Of a stretch of DNA of 64,000 bases, positions 49,782 to 58,839 are shown one piece after another. Below the pieces are notes generated by a model that saw only the letters and a list, made by a program, of their open reading frames with translations, did not search any database and was not told the DNA's origin. The stretch is from NCBI RefSeq assembly GCF_015057245.1, contig NZ_SVET01000001.1:1-64000 (forward strand), written 5' to 3'. The stretch's first letter is position 1. Each line of letters begins with the position of its first letter. Made by a program: the position numbers and the translations under genes. This DNA comes from Pseudobutyrivibrio ruminis. Its GTDB lineage: Bacteria; Bacillota; Clostridia; Lachnospirales; Lachnospiraceae.

Positions 49782-51551
49782 TTATTTTTCAATGTATTCA
49801 ATTGCGCTTTCAGCTGCGATTCTACCATAAACAACGATATCAGCAACAGCATTACCGCCGAGACGGTTAGCGCCATGGATACCACCAGTAACCTCACCGC
49901 AAGCATATAAGCCTTCGATTGGATTACCATCAGTATCAATAACCTCTGCAGAAGTGTTAATCTTAACACCACCCATACAGTGATGGATACCAGGTCCAAC
50001 ATTTACTGCATAGTAAGGACCAGAAGAAAGATCAGTCTTAACTGCTCCGATTTCACGTCCAAAGTCTTCATCTACTCCAGATGCAACATAACCAGACCAT
50101 GTCTCTACTGTTTCCTTTAAAGCCTCTGTAGCATCAGCATCAAAATCCATTGCCTTTGCAAGATCATCAAGAGTTTCACCATTTACAAGATATCCACCCT
50201 TTTCAAGCTTAGAAATAACAGCTGAACCTTCATACAAATCCTGGTTTACGATAAGCCATACATTACCTGTAGGCTGCTCGATTTCTGCAGCAGATACTTC
50301 ATCTCGAGTACCTGTCTCGTTGAAGAATCTGTGACCTTCTTTGTTTACAAGGATAGCGCCATCACCACGAAGTGCCTCACCAACTAATGTACCATCTGTT
50401 GGAACAACTGTAGGATGAAGCTGAATCTGATCAAGATCAACAAAATCAGCGTTAAGATCTCCTAAGAAATCAATTGCATCACCACTTGCTGTAGTAACGT
50501 TTGTAGAAATGTATCCTTCTAAGTCAGGACGATATTCTGTAACCTTATCCATGTTACCACCGAAACCACCTGTAGCTACAATTACAGCATCAGCATGAAT
50601 TGTAACATTGTTTCCAGATGAGCCTGTAGCCTTAACGCCTGCAGCCTTACCATCTTCCATAATGATTTCTGTAGCAGCTGTGTTTGTGTGTACTTCGATT
50701 CCAAGCTCATCCATTCTTGCAGAAAGCTTATCTACAAGGTAAGAACCAACTGGAATAATGTTTCCGTCAGCATCAACTGGTCTATGTGTACGGTTTGCAC
50801 TTAAACCACCCATAGTAGCAAGAGGTCCGTTTAATTCGATTCCCTCAGAATCAAGCCAATCGATGGCATCTGATGAATTTTCAGCTAACACCTTTACAAG
50901 CTCAGGATCGTTCATGTTCTTACCACTTGCCATTGTATCATCGATAAATGACTGAACAGAATCCTCAACCCCTTGCTCTTCCTCATAATGAGTCTCAGCA
51001 GCGTTCATACCGGAACTTGCACGTGCAGTGTTACCACCAAGGATTGAGTTTTTCTCAAGAAGGATAACACTCTTTCCTTCCTCTGCAGCACTAATAGCGG
51101 CTGTCATACCAGCTCCACCACCACCGATAACTACTATATCAGCATTTCCTTCATAGTCCTCAGCAACAGTCTTTGTGCCATTAGAACCATCAGCAACAAC
51201 ACCAGCTTCATTAAGAGCTGCATTTACAGCCTCAAGGAAACCTGTAGAACTGTATGTAGCACCAGCGATAACATCTACATTACTGTTCTGTTCTTCGATA
51301 ATTTGAGTCTTTAAGTTGCTCAGTGCAACACCACCTACTGAAGGTGTTTCATCAGGAGCATCATAAGTAATATCTGTGATAGTATCACCATCAACAAATA
51401 CTGTAACTTCGATGTTACCTCCAAAGCCTTGTGCATTAGCAACATAAGACTTACCAGAAGCTCCCTTCTTTACGAGTGGAGCTAAACCACAGAATAATGC
51501 AAGTAATATACAGATTGTTACACCTAAAATTTTCTTTGTACTATTACGCAT
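49782..51551 (-). CDS. Outward-facing flavoprotein reductase (FMN-binding plus FAD fumarate-reductase-like)
   Basis: 589 residues. A membrane anchor or signal at about 8-28. Residues 35-115 are an FMN-binding domain with flavinylation motif DVIAGAT (T99). Residues 135-589 are a fumarate-reductase-type FAD domain (VIGGGGAGMTAA; QLHPT; LRGDGA; HHCMGG; GANRLGGNA), keeping the His and Arg residues that bind C4-dicarboxylates in fumarate and urocanate reductases. It lies 9 bp after rnfB at the end of the rnf operon. I infer that it reduces an external acceptor, such as fumarate, urocanate or an unsaturated acid, with electrons from RnfG or RnfD. The substrate is not proven. AGGAGG precedes the ATG. 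Confidence 0.88.
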   Translation of the reverse strand: MRNSTKKILGVTICILLALFCGLAPLVKKGASGKSYVANAQGFGGNIEVTVFVDGDTITDITYDAPDETPSVGGVALSNLKTQIIEEQNSNVDVIAGATYSSTGFLEAVNAALNEAGVVADGSNGTKTVAEDYEGNADIVVIGGGGAGMTAAISAAEEGKSVILLEKNSILGGNTARASSGMNAAETHYEEEQGVEDSVQSFIDDTMASGKNMNDPELVKVLAENSSDAIDWLDSEGIELNGPLATMGGLSANRTHRPVDADGNIIPVGSYLVDKLSARMDELGIEVHTNTAATEIIMEDGKAAGVKATGSSGNNVTIHADAVIVATGGFGGNMDKVTEYRPDLEGYISTNVTTASGDAIDFLGDLNADFVDLDQIQLHPTVVPTDGTLVGEALRGDGAILVNKEGHRFFNETGTRDEVSAAEIEQPTGNVWLIVNQDLYEGSAVISKLEKGGYLVNGETLDDLAKAMDFDADATEALKETVETWSGYVASGVDEDFGREIGAVKTDLSSGPYYAVNVGPGIHHCMGGVKINTSAEVIDTDGNPIEGLYACGEVTGGIHGANRLGGNAVADIVVYGRIAAESAIEYIEK

Positions 51552-51560
51552 ATTTCCTCC

Positions 51561-52352
51561 TTACAAAATGATCTTTCTTGGGCAAGCTTCTGCACATTTG
51601 CCACAGCTTGTACATTTATCTTGATCTATGTGAGCAAAGAATCCATCAACATGAATAGCATCACTTTCACAGACCTTTTCGCACTTGTGGCAACCAATAC
51701 AGCCAACTTTACAAACGCTCATAACATCTTTTCCCTTGTCATTATTGTGACAACGAACAGCGTGACCAAAATCGTAAGGAATAAGCTCGATAAGATGATT
51801 TGGACATACAGCCACACACTTACCACAAGCCTTACAAGCTTCTTTGTCAACTAAAGCTACACCGTCAACAATATGAATAGCGTCAAATGGACAAGCCTTT
51901 ACGCAAGAGCCAAAGCCCATACAACCATAAGAGCAAGCCTTAGGACCGCCACCTGGAACATATGCCATTGCCTGACAATCCTCGACGCCTGTGTAATCGT
52001 AAAGCTGAGTAGCATTCTCACATGTTCCATGACACATTACAAATGCAACTTTACGAACACCTTCTTCAGCAGCAACACCCATAATCTCAGAAATCTGAGC
52101 CGCAACAGGTGCGCCACCAACTGGGCACTGATTTACAGGTGCCTCTCCCTTTGCGATAGCTGCAGCCAAGCCAGAACATCCAGCATATCCACAACCACCA
52201 CAGTTATTTCCTGGAAGAACTGCAAGAACAGCCTCTTCACGTGGATCAACTTCTACCTTAAACTTTTCAGATGAAAAGCAAAGGAAAAATCCAATTATAC
52301 AACCGGTAGCGCCAACTATAACAGCTGCCAGTAAAATTCCTGTTATACTCAT
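51561..52352 (-). CDS. rnfB: Rnf complex iron-sulphur subunit RnfB
   Basis: 263 residues: N-terminal membrane helix, the Fe4S4 domain NCGGCGYAGC, and several ferredoxin-type clusters (CKACGKCVAVC, CIGCHKCEKVC, CTSCGKCAEAC). It accepts electrons from ferredoxin. Last subunit gene before the reductase. Confidence 0.96.
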   Translation of the reverse strand: MSITGILLAAVIVGATGCIIGFFLCFSSEKFKVEVDPREEAVLAVLPGNNCGGCGYAGCSGLAAAIAKGEAPVNQCPVGGAPVAAQISEIMGVAAEEGVRKVAFVMCHGTCENATQLYDYTGVEDCQAMAYVPGGGPKACSYGCMGFGSCVKACPFDAIHIVDGVALVDKEACKACGKCVAVCPNHLIELIPYDFGHAVRCHNNDKGKDVMSVCKVGCIGCHKCEKVCESDAIHVDGFFAHIDQDKCTSCGKCAEACPRKIIL

Positions 52353-52365
52353 TTGTTAGCCCTCC

Positions 52366-52950
52366 TTAAATTACTCCAGCGAAGCCCATAAAAGCCATAG
52401 CCATAAGTCCTGCTGTAACAAGAACGATAGCTGAACCCTTGAAAGCCTGTGGAAAATCGTTGTATTCAATCTTTTCTCTGATGCCAGCCATGATTACGAT
52501 TGCAATTGTAAAGCCAAGAGCAACACCAAAACCATTAATTACTGACTCAAGAATATCATATTCCTTAGTAACGTTATTGATAGCTGTACCAAGCACTGCA
52601 CAGTTAGTTGTGATAAGTGGAAGGTATACACCAAGTGACTTATAAAGTGAAGGTACGCTCTTTTTAAGGAACATCTCTACGAACTGAACAAGTGCAGCAA
52701 TAACAAGAATGAAAACGATTGTCTGCATATATTCAAATCCAGTAGGAGCCAAAATAAACTTATAAATAAGTGATGTAACGAATGATGAAATAGTAATTAC
52801 GAAGATTACTGCTCCACCCATACCTGCTGCTGTCTCAACCCTCTTTGATACTCCCAGGAATGGACAAAGACCAAGGAACTGAGAAAGAACAACGTTGTTA
52901 ACAATAGCTGAAGCTACTAATAAAAGAATTAAGCTTGTTACGTAACTCAT
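52366..52950 (-). CDS. rnfA: Rnf complex membrane subunit RnfA
   Basis: 194 residues with six helices and the RnfA signature NNVVLSQFLGLCPFLGVS and TNCAVLGTAIN. Shares a TAATG stop-start with rnfE. Confidence 0.96.
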   Translation of the reverse strand: MSYVTSLILLLVASAIVNNVVLSQFLGLCPFLGVSKRVETAAGMGGAVIFVITISSFVTSLIYKFILAPTGFEYMQTIVFILVIAALVQFVEMFLKKSVPSLYKSLGVYLPLITTNCAVLGTAINNVTKEYDILESVINGFGVALGFTIAIVIMAGIREKIEYNDFPQAFKGSAIVLVTAGLMAMAFMGFAGVI

Positions 52951-53807
52951 TATTTTTCCTCCTTTCCAGCGATATCGTCAGCATATGAAGAATCAGAACC
53001 AGATTTTTCTACATCTTCTGTATTCTTTGCATTTGCAGTCTGTTTTGTTTCTGTAGGAACAGCCTGTGGCTTAGCAACATCCTTAGGATCAACCGGTGGA
53101 ACCTCATCAGCCTTGTGAACCAAAGACTTTCCTGTGCATGCACTTGATAAGCTACAACCTGAGCAATCTCGGCCTAAGCATCCCTGTACTGCTGGAAGTG
53201 GCTTACCCTTTGCTTCCATGTTACGTCTAACAACGTTCATGATGGCAACAAGACAACCAAGTACGAAGAAAGCTCCAGGAGCAAGACCAAATAATGTGAT
53301 GTGATAATCATTAAGTGGTGCAATAACTGCTCCGAAGATAGATCCGTTTGCAAGGATTTCACGGACAATACCAATAAGAGTAAGTCCTACTGTGAAACCA
53401 AGACCCATACCAATACCATCGAACATTGAAGGTATAACTGGATTCTTGCTAGCGTAGCTCTCTGCACGTCCTAAGATGATACAGTTAACTACGATAAGTG
53501 GAATATAAATACCAAGTGATTCATATAATGAAGGTGTAAAACCTTCCATCAAAAACTGAACAATTGTAACGAAGGATGCAACTACAACGATGAAAGCTGG
53601 CATTCTCACTCTATCTGGAATGATATTTCTAAGTGCAGAAATAAGCATGTTAGATAAAACAAGAACGACTGTTGTAGAAAGACCCATACCAATACCATTA
53701 ATAGCTGATGTGGTAACAGCAAGTGTTGGACACATACCAAGCATTAATACAAAGGTAGGATTCTCCTTCCAAAGTCCGTTATAAACTCTTTCTAGGTTCT
53801 TATTCAT
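52950..53807 (-). CDS. rnfE: Rnf complex membrane subunit RnfE with cysteine-rich tail
   Basis: 285 residues from the ATG at 53807 (GGAGG 8 nt upstream). Residues 1-200 are a normal RnfE (NPTFVLMLGMCPTLAVT). Residues 200-285 are an added tail with C210, C215, C218 and C224 (C-x4-C-x2-C-x5-C), then an acidic, probably disordered, end. The Cys set could hold an iron-sulphur cluster or zinc; typical RnfE ends near 200-230 residues. Confidence 0.93.
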   Translation of the reverse strand: MNKNLERVYNGLWKENPTFVLMLGMCPTLAVTTSAINGIGMGLSTTVVLVLSNMLISALRNIIPDRVRMPAFIVVVASFVTIVQFLMEGFTPSLYESLGIYIPLIVVNCIILGRAESYASKNPVIPSMFDGIGMGLGFTVGLTLIGIVREILANGSIFGAVIAPLNDYHITLFGLAPGAFFVLGCLVAIMNVVRRNMEAKGKPLPAVQGCLGRDCSGCSLSSACTGKSLVHKADEVPPVDPKDVAKPQAVPTETKQTANAKNTEDVEKSGSDSSYADDIAGKEEK

Positions 53808-54423
53808 TAGAAGCACCTCCTACAATAGATTCGAAGTAGGTGACACATGCATTAATACCACCTGTCATAGCACGCGATGTTATAGTGGCAGCTGAAATAG
53901 CATCTACTTCGCTTGATGAAGATGCGCCAGTCTTTGTAACTGTAAAGATTTCTGCTGCTCTGTTAATGAACTGAGCTGAGAATGAACCATCACCTGTATC
54001 TTTAGCCTTCATACCAAGACCAGCTGTTTCTGAGATATCAGTAATTGAATAGCCATTGATAATACCATCATTTGTGATACCTACAGAAAATGTAATATTT
54101 CCGCCGTATCCTGCTGATGTTGTAACTGTAAGAACGTATCCAATTACATTGTTTGATGCATCAAGTGCCTCAACGCAATTATCGATTGTCTCTGTGCTGT
54201 ATCCTGCCTCATTAACGTAAGTTGTGGCAGCTGAGGAATCGAAATCCTCAATTTCAGCAAATGAAGCTGCATCTGCAAATACTGACGAATATGCTTCCTT
54301 CATAGCGTCCTGATGAGCTTTCTCAATAGGTGCTTTTGTGATTTCGTATACAAGTCCTAAAGCGAAGCCTGCTACAAGAGTAATACAGGTAAGGACTAAA
54401 GCGTCTTTTACCAATTTATTCAT
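53800..54423 (-). CDS. rnfG: Rnf complex FMN-binding subunit RnfG
   Basis: 207 residues: one N-terminal helix and an extracytoplasmic FMN domain with covalent-FMN motif DAISAAT (T180; SGAT is more usual). It relays electrons on the outer face. Overlaps rnfD by 8 bp and rnfE by 8 bp. Confidence 0.95.
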   Translation of the reverse strand: MNKLVKDALVLTCITLVAGFALGLVYEITKAPIEKAHQDAMKEAYSSVFADAASFAEIEDFDSSAATTYVNEAGYSTETIDNCVEALDASNNVIGYVLTVTTSAGYGGNITFSVGITNDGIINGYSITDISETAGLGMKAKDTGDGSFSAQFINRAAEIFTVTKTGASSSSEVDAISAATITSRAMTGGINACVTYFESIVGGASNE

Positions 54424-55354
54424 TAGACTTCACCTCCTTTGAAATTCCAAAGGCTCTAGGTACTGTAATCTTTTCGATAAGTGGAACGAGAAGGTTGCTG
54501 AAGATGATAGCGTAGCTAACGCCCTCTGCGCTGTTTCCAAAGAATCTGAAGATACCAGTTAAAACACCGAGGCAAATACCAAAAATGACCTTGCCAAGAG
54601 GTGTGATTGGCGATGTAACATAATCTGTTGCCATGAAGAATGCACCAAGCATTAATCCACCACCACAAAGGTGTGCAACAAGGAATGTTGTATCTAAGCC
54701 GTGTCCTCCAAATAAAATAACGAAAATGGAGAATGTAAGAATGTAAACACCAGGAATAACTAAATCAATTACGCCTAACAAGATAAGAATAATTGCTCCA
54801 ATCAAAATACAAAGAGCGCTAGTCTCACCGATTGTACCTGCTGTACGACCAATTAACATATCGAGAGTGTTTACATTTCCACCACCGATTGATGCAAGAG
54901 GTGTAGGACCAGCAACGCCATCGTACTCGAAATGAGTCATTGTTCCTGCGAATGAAATAAGCAAGAATACACGTCCACCAAGTGCTGGGTTCATGAAGTT
55001 CTGACCTAATCCGCCGAATAACATCTTTACAACTACGATTGCAAAAACGCTACCGAGCACTGCCTGCCATACAGGAAGTGTATGTGGTAAGTTGAGTGCA
55101 AGAAGAAGTCCAGTAACAGCTGCACTTAAATCACCGATTGTATTCTTCTTCCCTACTGCTTTTTCAAATAAGAATTCTGATAATACACAAGATGTGATAC
55201 ATACTGCTATAAGTAATAATGCACGAATTCCAAAATTGATAATACCAAATAGTGTAGTTGGCATAAGGGCAATTATCACATATAACATGATAATACTACT
55301 GTCGTCCTTCGCTCTGACATGTGGAGATGAAGAAACTTTTAATAAATTACTCAC
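54416..55354 (-). CDS. rnfD: Rnf complex membrane subunit RnfD
   Basis: 312 residues, GTG start, about ten helices, with SSSPHVRAKDDSS at the N-terminus and the GGLGQNFMNPALGGRVF signature. Flavin-binding partner of RnfG. Follows rnfC by 17 bp. Confidence 0.95.
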   Translation of the reverse strand: MSNLLKVSSSPHVRAKDDSSIIMLYVIIALMPTTLFGIINFGIRALLLIAVCITSCVLSEFLFEKAVGKKNTIGDLSAAVTGLLLALNLPHTLPVWQAVLGSVFAIVVVKMLFGGLGQNFMNPALGGRVFLLISFAGTMTHFEYDGVAGPTPLASIGGGNVNTLDMLIGRTAGTIGETSALCILIGAIILILLGVIDLVIPGVYILTFSIFVILFGGHGLDTTFLVAHLCGGGLMLGAFFMATDYVTSPITPLGKVIFGICLGVLTGIFRFFGNSAEGVSYAIIFSNLLVPLIEKITVPRAFGISKEVKSNE

Positions 55355-55371
55355 TTTCTACCCCATCCTTT

Positions 55372-56691
55372 CTACTTTTTTCTCTTATCTGCAAGAATTT
55401 GTTTTTTCATAGTCTTAATTGACTGAGCCAGTGGCTTTCTAGCTGGACAAGCAAAGCTGCAGCTACCACATTCAATACATTCAAGACCATACCATTTTTC
55501 GAACGTTTCCTTGTCTCCGTGATCAGAGAACTTAGAAAGTCTAGAAGGTATTAATTTTTCAGGACAAGCTTCAACACATCTACCACAGTTAATACAAGCA
55601 GTAGTTTCGTACATTGAAACTTCATCTTCTGATAAGCAAACAAGAGCGCCTGATGTCTTTGTTGTAGGGATATCAGCATCCATAACAGCAAATCCCATCA
55701 TAGGACCACCTGAAATGATTTTTGCTGGCTCTCTAACGAATCCGCCAGCTGCTTCAAGGATTTCCTTGCAGCTCATACCGATGCAAATTCTGTAGTTGCG
55801 TGGCTCCATAACTGCATCACCAGTAAGTGTGAATATACGGTCCATAACTGGCTTTCCTTCAACAATTGCTGTATAGATAGCATTTATAGTAGCAACGTTG
55901 TCTACGATACATCCAGCATCAGCAGGAAGCATCTTTGAGTTAATTTCACGACCTGTGCACGCCTTAATAATCTGACGCTCACCACCCTGAGGATACTTTG
56001 TAAGAAGTGGAACCACTTCGATACGTGGCTCGTTCTCAACAAGCTTCTCTAATGATGCAATAACATCAGATTTGTTGTCTTCTACGCCAAGTAAACCTTT
56101 TGCCTTTGGGAAAAGCTGAAGAATAATCTTCATGCCAGTGATAAGCTTTTCTGGCTCTTCAACCATACTTCTGTAGTCTGATGTAAGATAAGGTTCGCAT
56201 TCAGCACAGTTTGCAATAATATATTCAATCTTCTCAGGATTGTTAGGTGAAAGCTTTACATGAGTAGGGAAACCAGCACCTCCCATGCCTACAATACCTG
56301 CATCCTGAATTTTCTTGATGATTTCTTCATTGGAAAGCTTTGTATAATCCTCGCAAGGTTCAAATCCTGTCTCAATGAATTGGCCATCACTTTCAATTAT
56401 GATAGAATTAACCATGTCGCCTGTTGCGACGCGTCGAGGCTCAATAGCCTTGACTGTACCGGAAACGCTTGAGAAAATTGGTGCAGACACAAATCCGCCT
56501 GCTTCTGCAATTTTCTGACCTCTGAGCACACTATCGCCTACTGCGACACATGCTTGTGCTGGTGCACCTATGTGCTGGGATAATGGATATACCATTAAGC
56601 CCTGTGGCTTAATATCCTTAATAGGCTTTTCTTTGGAAAGTTCCTTGCCTTCATAAGGATGGACGCCACCTTTAAATGTTCTAAGGCCCAT
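55372..56691 (-). CDS. rnfC: Rnf complex NADH-oxidising subunit RnfC
   Basis: 439 residues from the ATG at 56691, first ATG with a good GGAG spacing. Flavin/NADH site near GMGGAGFPTHVKL and two clusters CINCGRCVEAC and CIECGSCSFAC. It exchanges electrons with NAD. First gene of rnfCDGEAB-reductase. Confidence 0.96.
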   Translation of the reverse strand: MGLRTFKGGVHPYEGKELSKEKPIKDIKPQGLMVYPLSQHIGAPAQACVAVGDSVLRGQKIAEAGGFVSAPIFSSVSGTVKAIEPRRVATGDMVNSIIIESDGQFIETGFEPCEDYTKLSNEEIIKKIQDAGIVGMGGAGFPTHVKLSPNNPEKIEYIIANCAECEPYLTSDYRSMVEEPEKLITGMKIILQLFPKAKGLLGVEDNKSDVIASLEKLVENEPRIEVVPLLTKYPQGGERQIIKACTGREINSKMLPADAGCIVDNVATINAIYTAIVEGKPVMDRIFTLTGDAVMEPRNYRICIGMSCKEILEAAGGFVREPAKIISGGPMMGFAVMDADIPTTKTSGALVCLSEDEVSMYETTACINCGRCVEACPEKLIPSRLSKFSDHGDKETFEKWYGLECIECGSCSFACPARKPLAQSIKTMKKQILADKRKK

Positions 56692-56727
56692 TAGCATTTA
56701 CTCCTCTCTTTCTTTAACGTTAATTAA

Positions 56728-56736
56728 ATTATATCA
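56728..56736 (-). promoter_or_regulatory. rnf operon promoter (extended -10)
   Basis: TGATATAAT on the minus strand without a clear -35. Confidence 0.55.
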
Positions 56737-56811
56737 TTTAAAATACTGAAGTAGAGAAAATTTATCATTAATATTGTACATTTTCGAATACCAAAGTATG
56801 AAAAATTTGTG

Positions 56812-56817
56812 TATAAT
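56812..56817 (+). promoter_or_regulatory. -10 box of the YprB-like nuclease gene
   Basis: TATAAT on the plus strand; poor -35. It excludes the earliest in-frame start, which would overlap it. Confidence 0.45.
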
Positions 56818-56850
56818 TTAATGAAAAAAATTTATAAAGCGAGTTATATT

Positions 56851-57909
56851 ATGGAAATAATAAAAAACACTTATGAATTAGATAACTTAAGCTATGCAAT
56901 CGACAAATATTTTGATAAAACCACACTTTTCTTTGATATTGAGTGTACAGGCTTATCTCCTAGGAAATCTTTTATTTATTTAATTGGATATGCTACAAGA
57001 AATGATAATTCTGTCACTATCACACAGCTATTGGCAGCTAACGAATCTGAAGAAATCGAAATAATTACTGAATTCGAAAATGTAATGGCGAGTTATGATA
57101 ATCTACTAGGATTTAACTCCACACGATTTGACGAATCATTTATCCTAGAACGATGTAGAAAATACAATTTCAACACCAAGATTAAATCTAAGAATCATAT
57201 GGATATGTATTTAAAAACAACAAAAGCCAGATGCCTTCTAGATTTACCAAACTATAAGCAAAAAACTATCGAGCAATATTTAGGGTTAAATAGAGATGAT
57301 AAATATAACGGTGGCGAGCTTATTCCTGTATACGAAAAGTATTCTCTCACCGGTGATCTAGAATCCAAAAACCTTATTCTTCTTCATAATTATGAAGACG
57401 TTCAAGGAATGATTTATATAACTGATATTCTGACTTATCCAGATTTATTTAATTCGCAATTACGATATGTTTCTCATGAATTGGAAGCCGATAAACTCAG
57501 ATTTATTGTTGAAACAGATATTATAATTCCAAATTCAATAAATAAACAACGAGATTACGGCCTATATATCATAAAGGACAACCGTATATACGTTACGCTT
57601 GATTTGTTCAACGGAGAACTGCTCACTTTCCTGCCTGATTATAAAAACTATTATTATCTTATAAACGAGGACATGATAATACCTAAATCATTAGGAGAAA
57701 GCATGGATAAAAACAGCCGTCGTCCTGCTAAAAAACAGGATTGTAAGGTAAAAAAAGAAGGGCAATTTCTTGCCCTTCCTGAAAAAATCGATATTGGAAC
57801 TACTCGGATATTCAAACCTTCGTATGAGGCAAAAGAGGCATTTGTAGATGTCAATGACATTACTCCTAATCTGCTATTGAAGGTTGTTAGATACATGCTT
57901 AAGCATTAG
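56851..57909 (+). CDS. YprB-like RNase H-fold exonuclease
   Basis: 352 residues from the ATG at 56851. A DEDD-type RNase H-fold with D-x-E in FFDIECTGL, D in GFNSTRFDESF and D in HNYEDVQGM. Relatives are predicted 3'-5' exonucleases. Weak GCGAG ribosome-binding site. It converges with cheR, overlapping it by 4 bp, and contains the cheR terminator. Confidence 0.85.
   Translation: MEIIKNTYELDNLSYAIDKYFDKTTLFFDIECTGLSPRKSFIYLIGYATRNDNSVTITQLLAANESEEIEIITEFENVMASYDNLLGFNSTRFDESFILERCRKYNFNTKIKSKNHMDMYLKTTKARCLLDLPNYKQKTIEQYLGLNRDDKYNGGELIPVYEKYSLTGDLESKNLILLHNYEDVQGMIYITDILTYPDLFNSQLRYVSHELEADKLRFIVETDIIIPNSINKQRDYGLYIIKDNRIYVTLDLFNGELLTFLPDYKNYYYLINEDMIIPKSLGESMDKNSRRPAKKQDCKVKKEGQFLALPEKIDIGTTRIFKPSYEAKEAFVDVNDITPNLLLKVVRYMLKH
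57757..57778 (-). terminator. cheR terminator embedded in the YprB-like coding sequence
   Basis: A perfect 9-bp stem GAAGGGCAA with TTGCCCTTC, loop of 4, then seven T on the minus strand, 127 nt past the cheR stop and inside the opposite gene. Confidence 0.85.
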
Positions 57910-58679
57910 TTCTTCTCGTAATAGAAAGAGTAACGACGCTTATATCCAAGATCTTTGTAATTAATAACCTGCTCTGTAGAGCCAATAAATAGAATGCCAC
58001 CAGGACGAAGTGATTTGCAGAATTTGTCATATACTTCGTCCTTTGCTTCATCTGTGAAATAAATCAATACATTTCGACATACAATCATATCATAGTTTGT
58101 AGGATATGAATCGCGAAGCAAATTATGCTCTTTAAATTCTACACACTTCTTTATCTCTTCACTAATCTGGAACGAATTTCCAACTGGTGTAAAATATTTC
58201 TTTTTTAAATCTGCAGGAACGTTAGCAATACTCTTGGCATTATATAAGCCAACCTTTGCAGTTGCGATAACCTGTTTATCAATGTCTGTGGCAAGAATCT
58301 TAATCTTGTTAAGAGGAAGATGCTGTGATAATGCCATTACTAACGAATATGGCTCATCTCCAGTAGAACATGCAGCACTCCAAATCTTAAGATTCTGGCC
58401 AGAATGTTTCATTAATTCTGGAATGAATTCTTTTGTAAGAAGGTCCCACTGCTCTGGATTTCTATAGAACTCAGAAACATTAATGGTAAGGAAATTTACA
58501 AACTCATCAAAAACTTCCTTATCACTCTTTAAAAGTGCAACATAATCGTGATATTCCTTACATTTATGTTTTGTTACAAGAGAATCTATACGTCTACGCA
58601 TCTGTTTCTCTTTATAGGAACTTAAATCGATTTTAGTGAGATCATAAACCTCTTTCTTGAATCCATCGTAATTCTCCAT
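57906..58679 (-). CDS. cheR: CheR chemotaxis protein methyltransferase
   Basis: 257 residues: N-terminal helical domain (about 5-70) and a SAM domain with IWSAACSTGDEPYSLVM, then MIVCRNVLIYF. It methylates receptor glutamates. No other chemotaxis gene is in view; it stands alone with its own TATAAT at 58734-58739. AGGAG precedes the ATG. Confidence 0.94.
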   Translation of the reverse strand: MENYDGFKKEVYDLTKIDLSSYKEKQMRRRIDSLVTKHKCKEYHDYVALLKSDKEVFDEFVNFLTINVSEFYRNPEQWDLLTKEFIPELMKHSGQNLKIWSAACSTGDEPYSLVMALSQHLPLNKIKILATDIDKQVIATAKVGLYNAKSIANVPADLKKKYFTPVGNSFQISEEIKKCVEFKEHNLLRDSYPTNYDMIVCRNVLIYFTDEAKDEVYDKFCKSLRPGGILFIGSTEQVINYKDLGYKRRYSFYYEKN

Positions 58680-58797
58680 GCAATCTTCTCCTATCTATAT
58701 AATTTATATCCTTCTGTAACTCGTAATAGATACATTATATACATCATTTGTGTATTTATTGTTATTTTTCTAAGAATAATTTCACTCTAAAAGAAAA

Positions 58798-58824
58798 AAG
58801 GTCTAGATTTAAAACCTAGACCTT
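58798..58824 (-). terminator. Terminator of the rpsA operon
   Basis: A 9-bp perfect stem AAGGTCTAG with CTAGACCTT and a T6 run on the minus strand. Confidence 0.9.
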
Positions 58825-58839
58825 AAAATAGCCAACGAA

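Noticed and set aside
50758..50955. Plus-strand frame inside the flavoprotein reductase
   Set aside because: Antisense shadow without any signal for translation.
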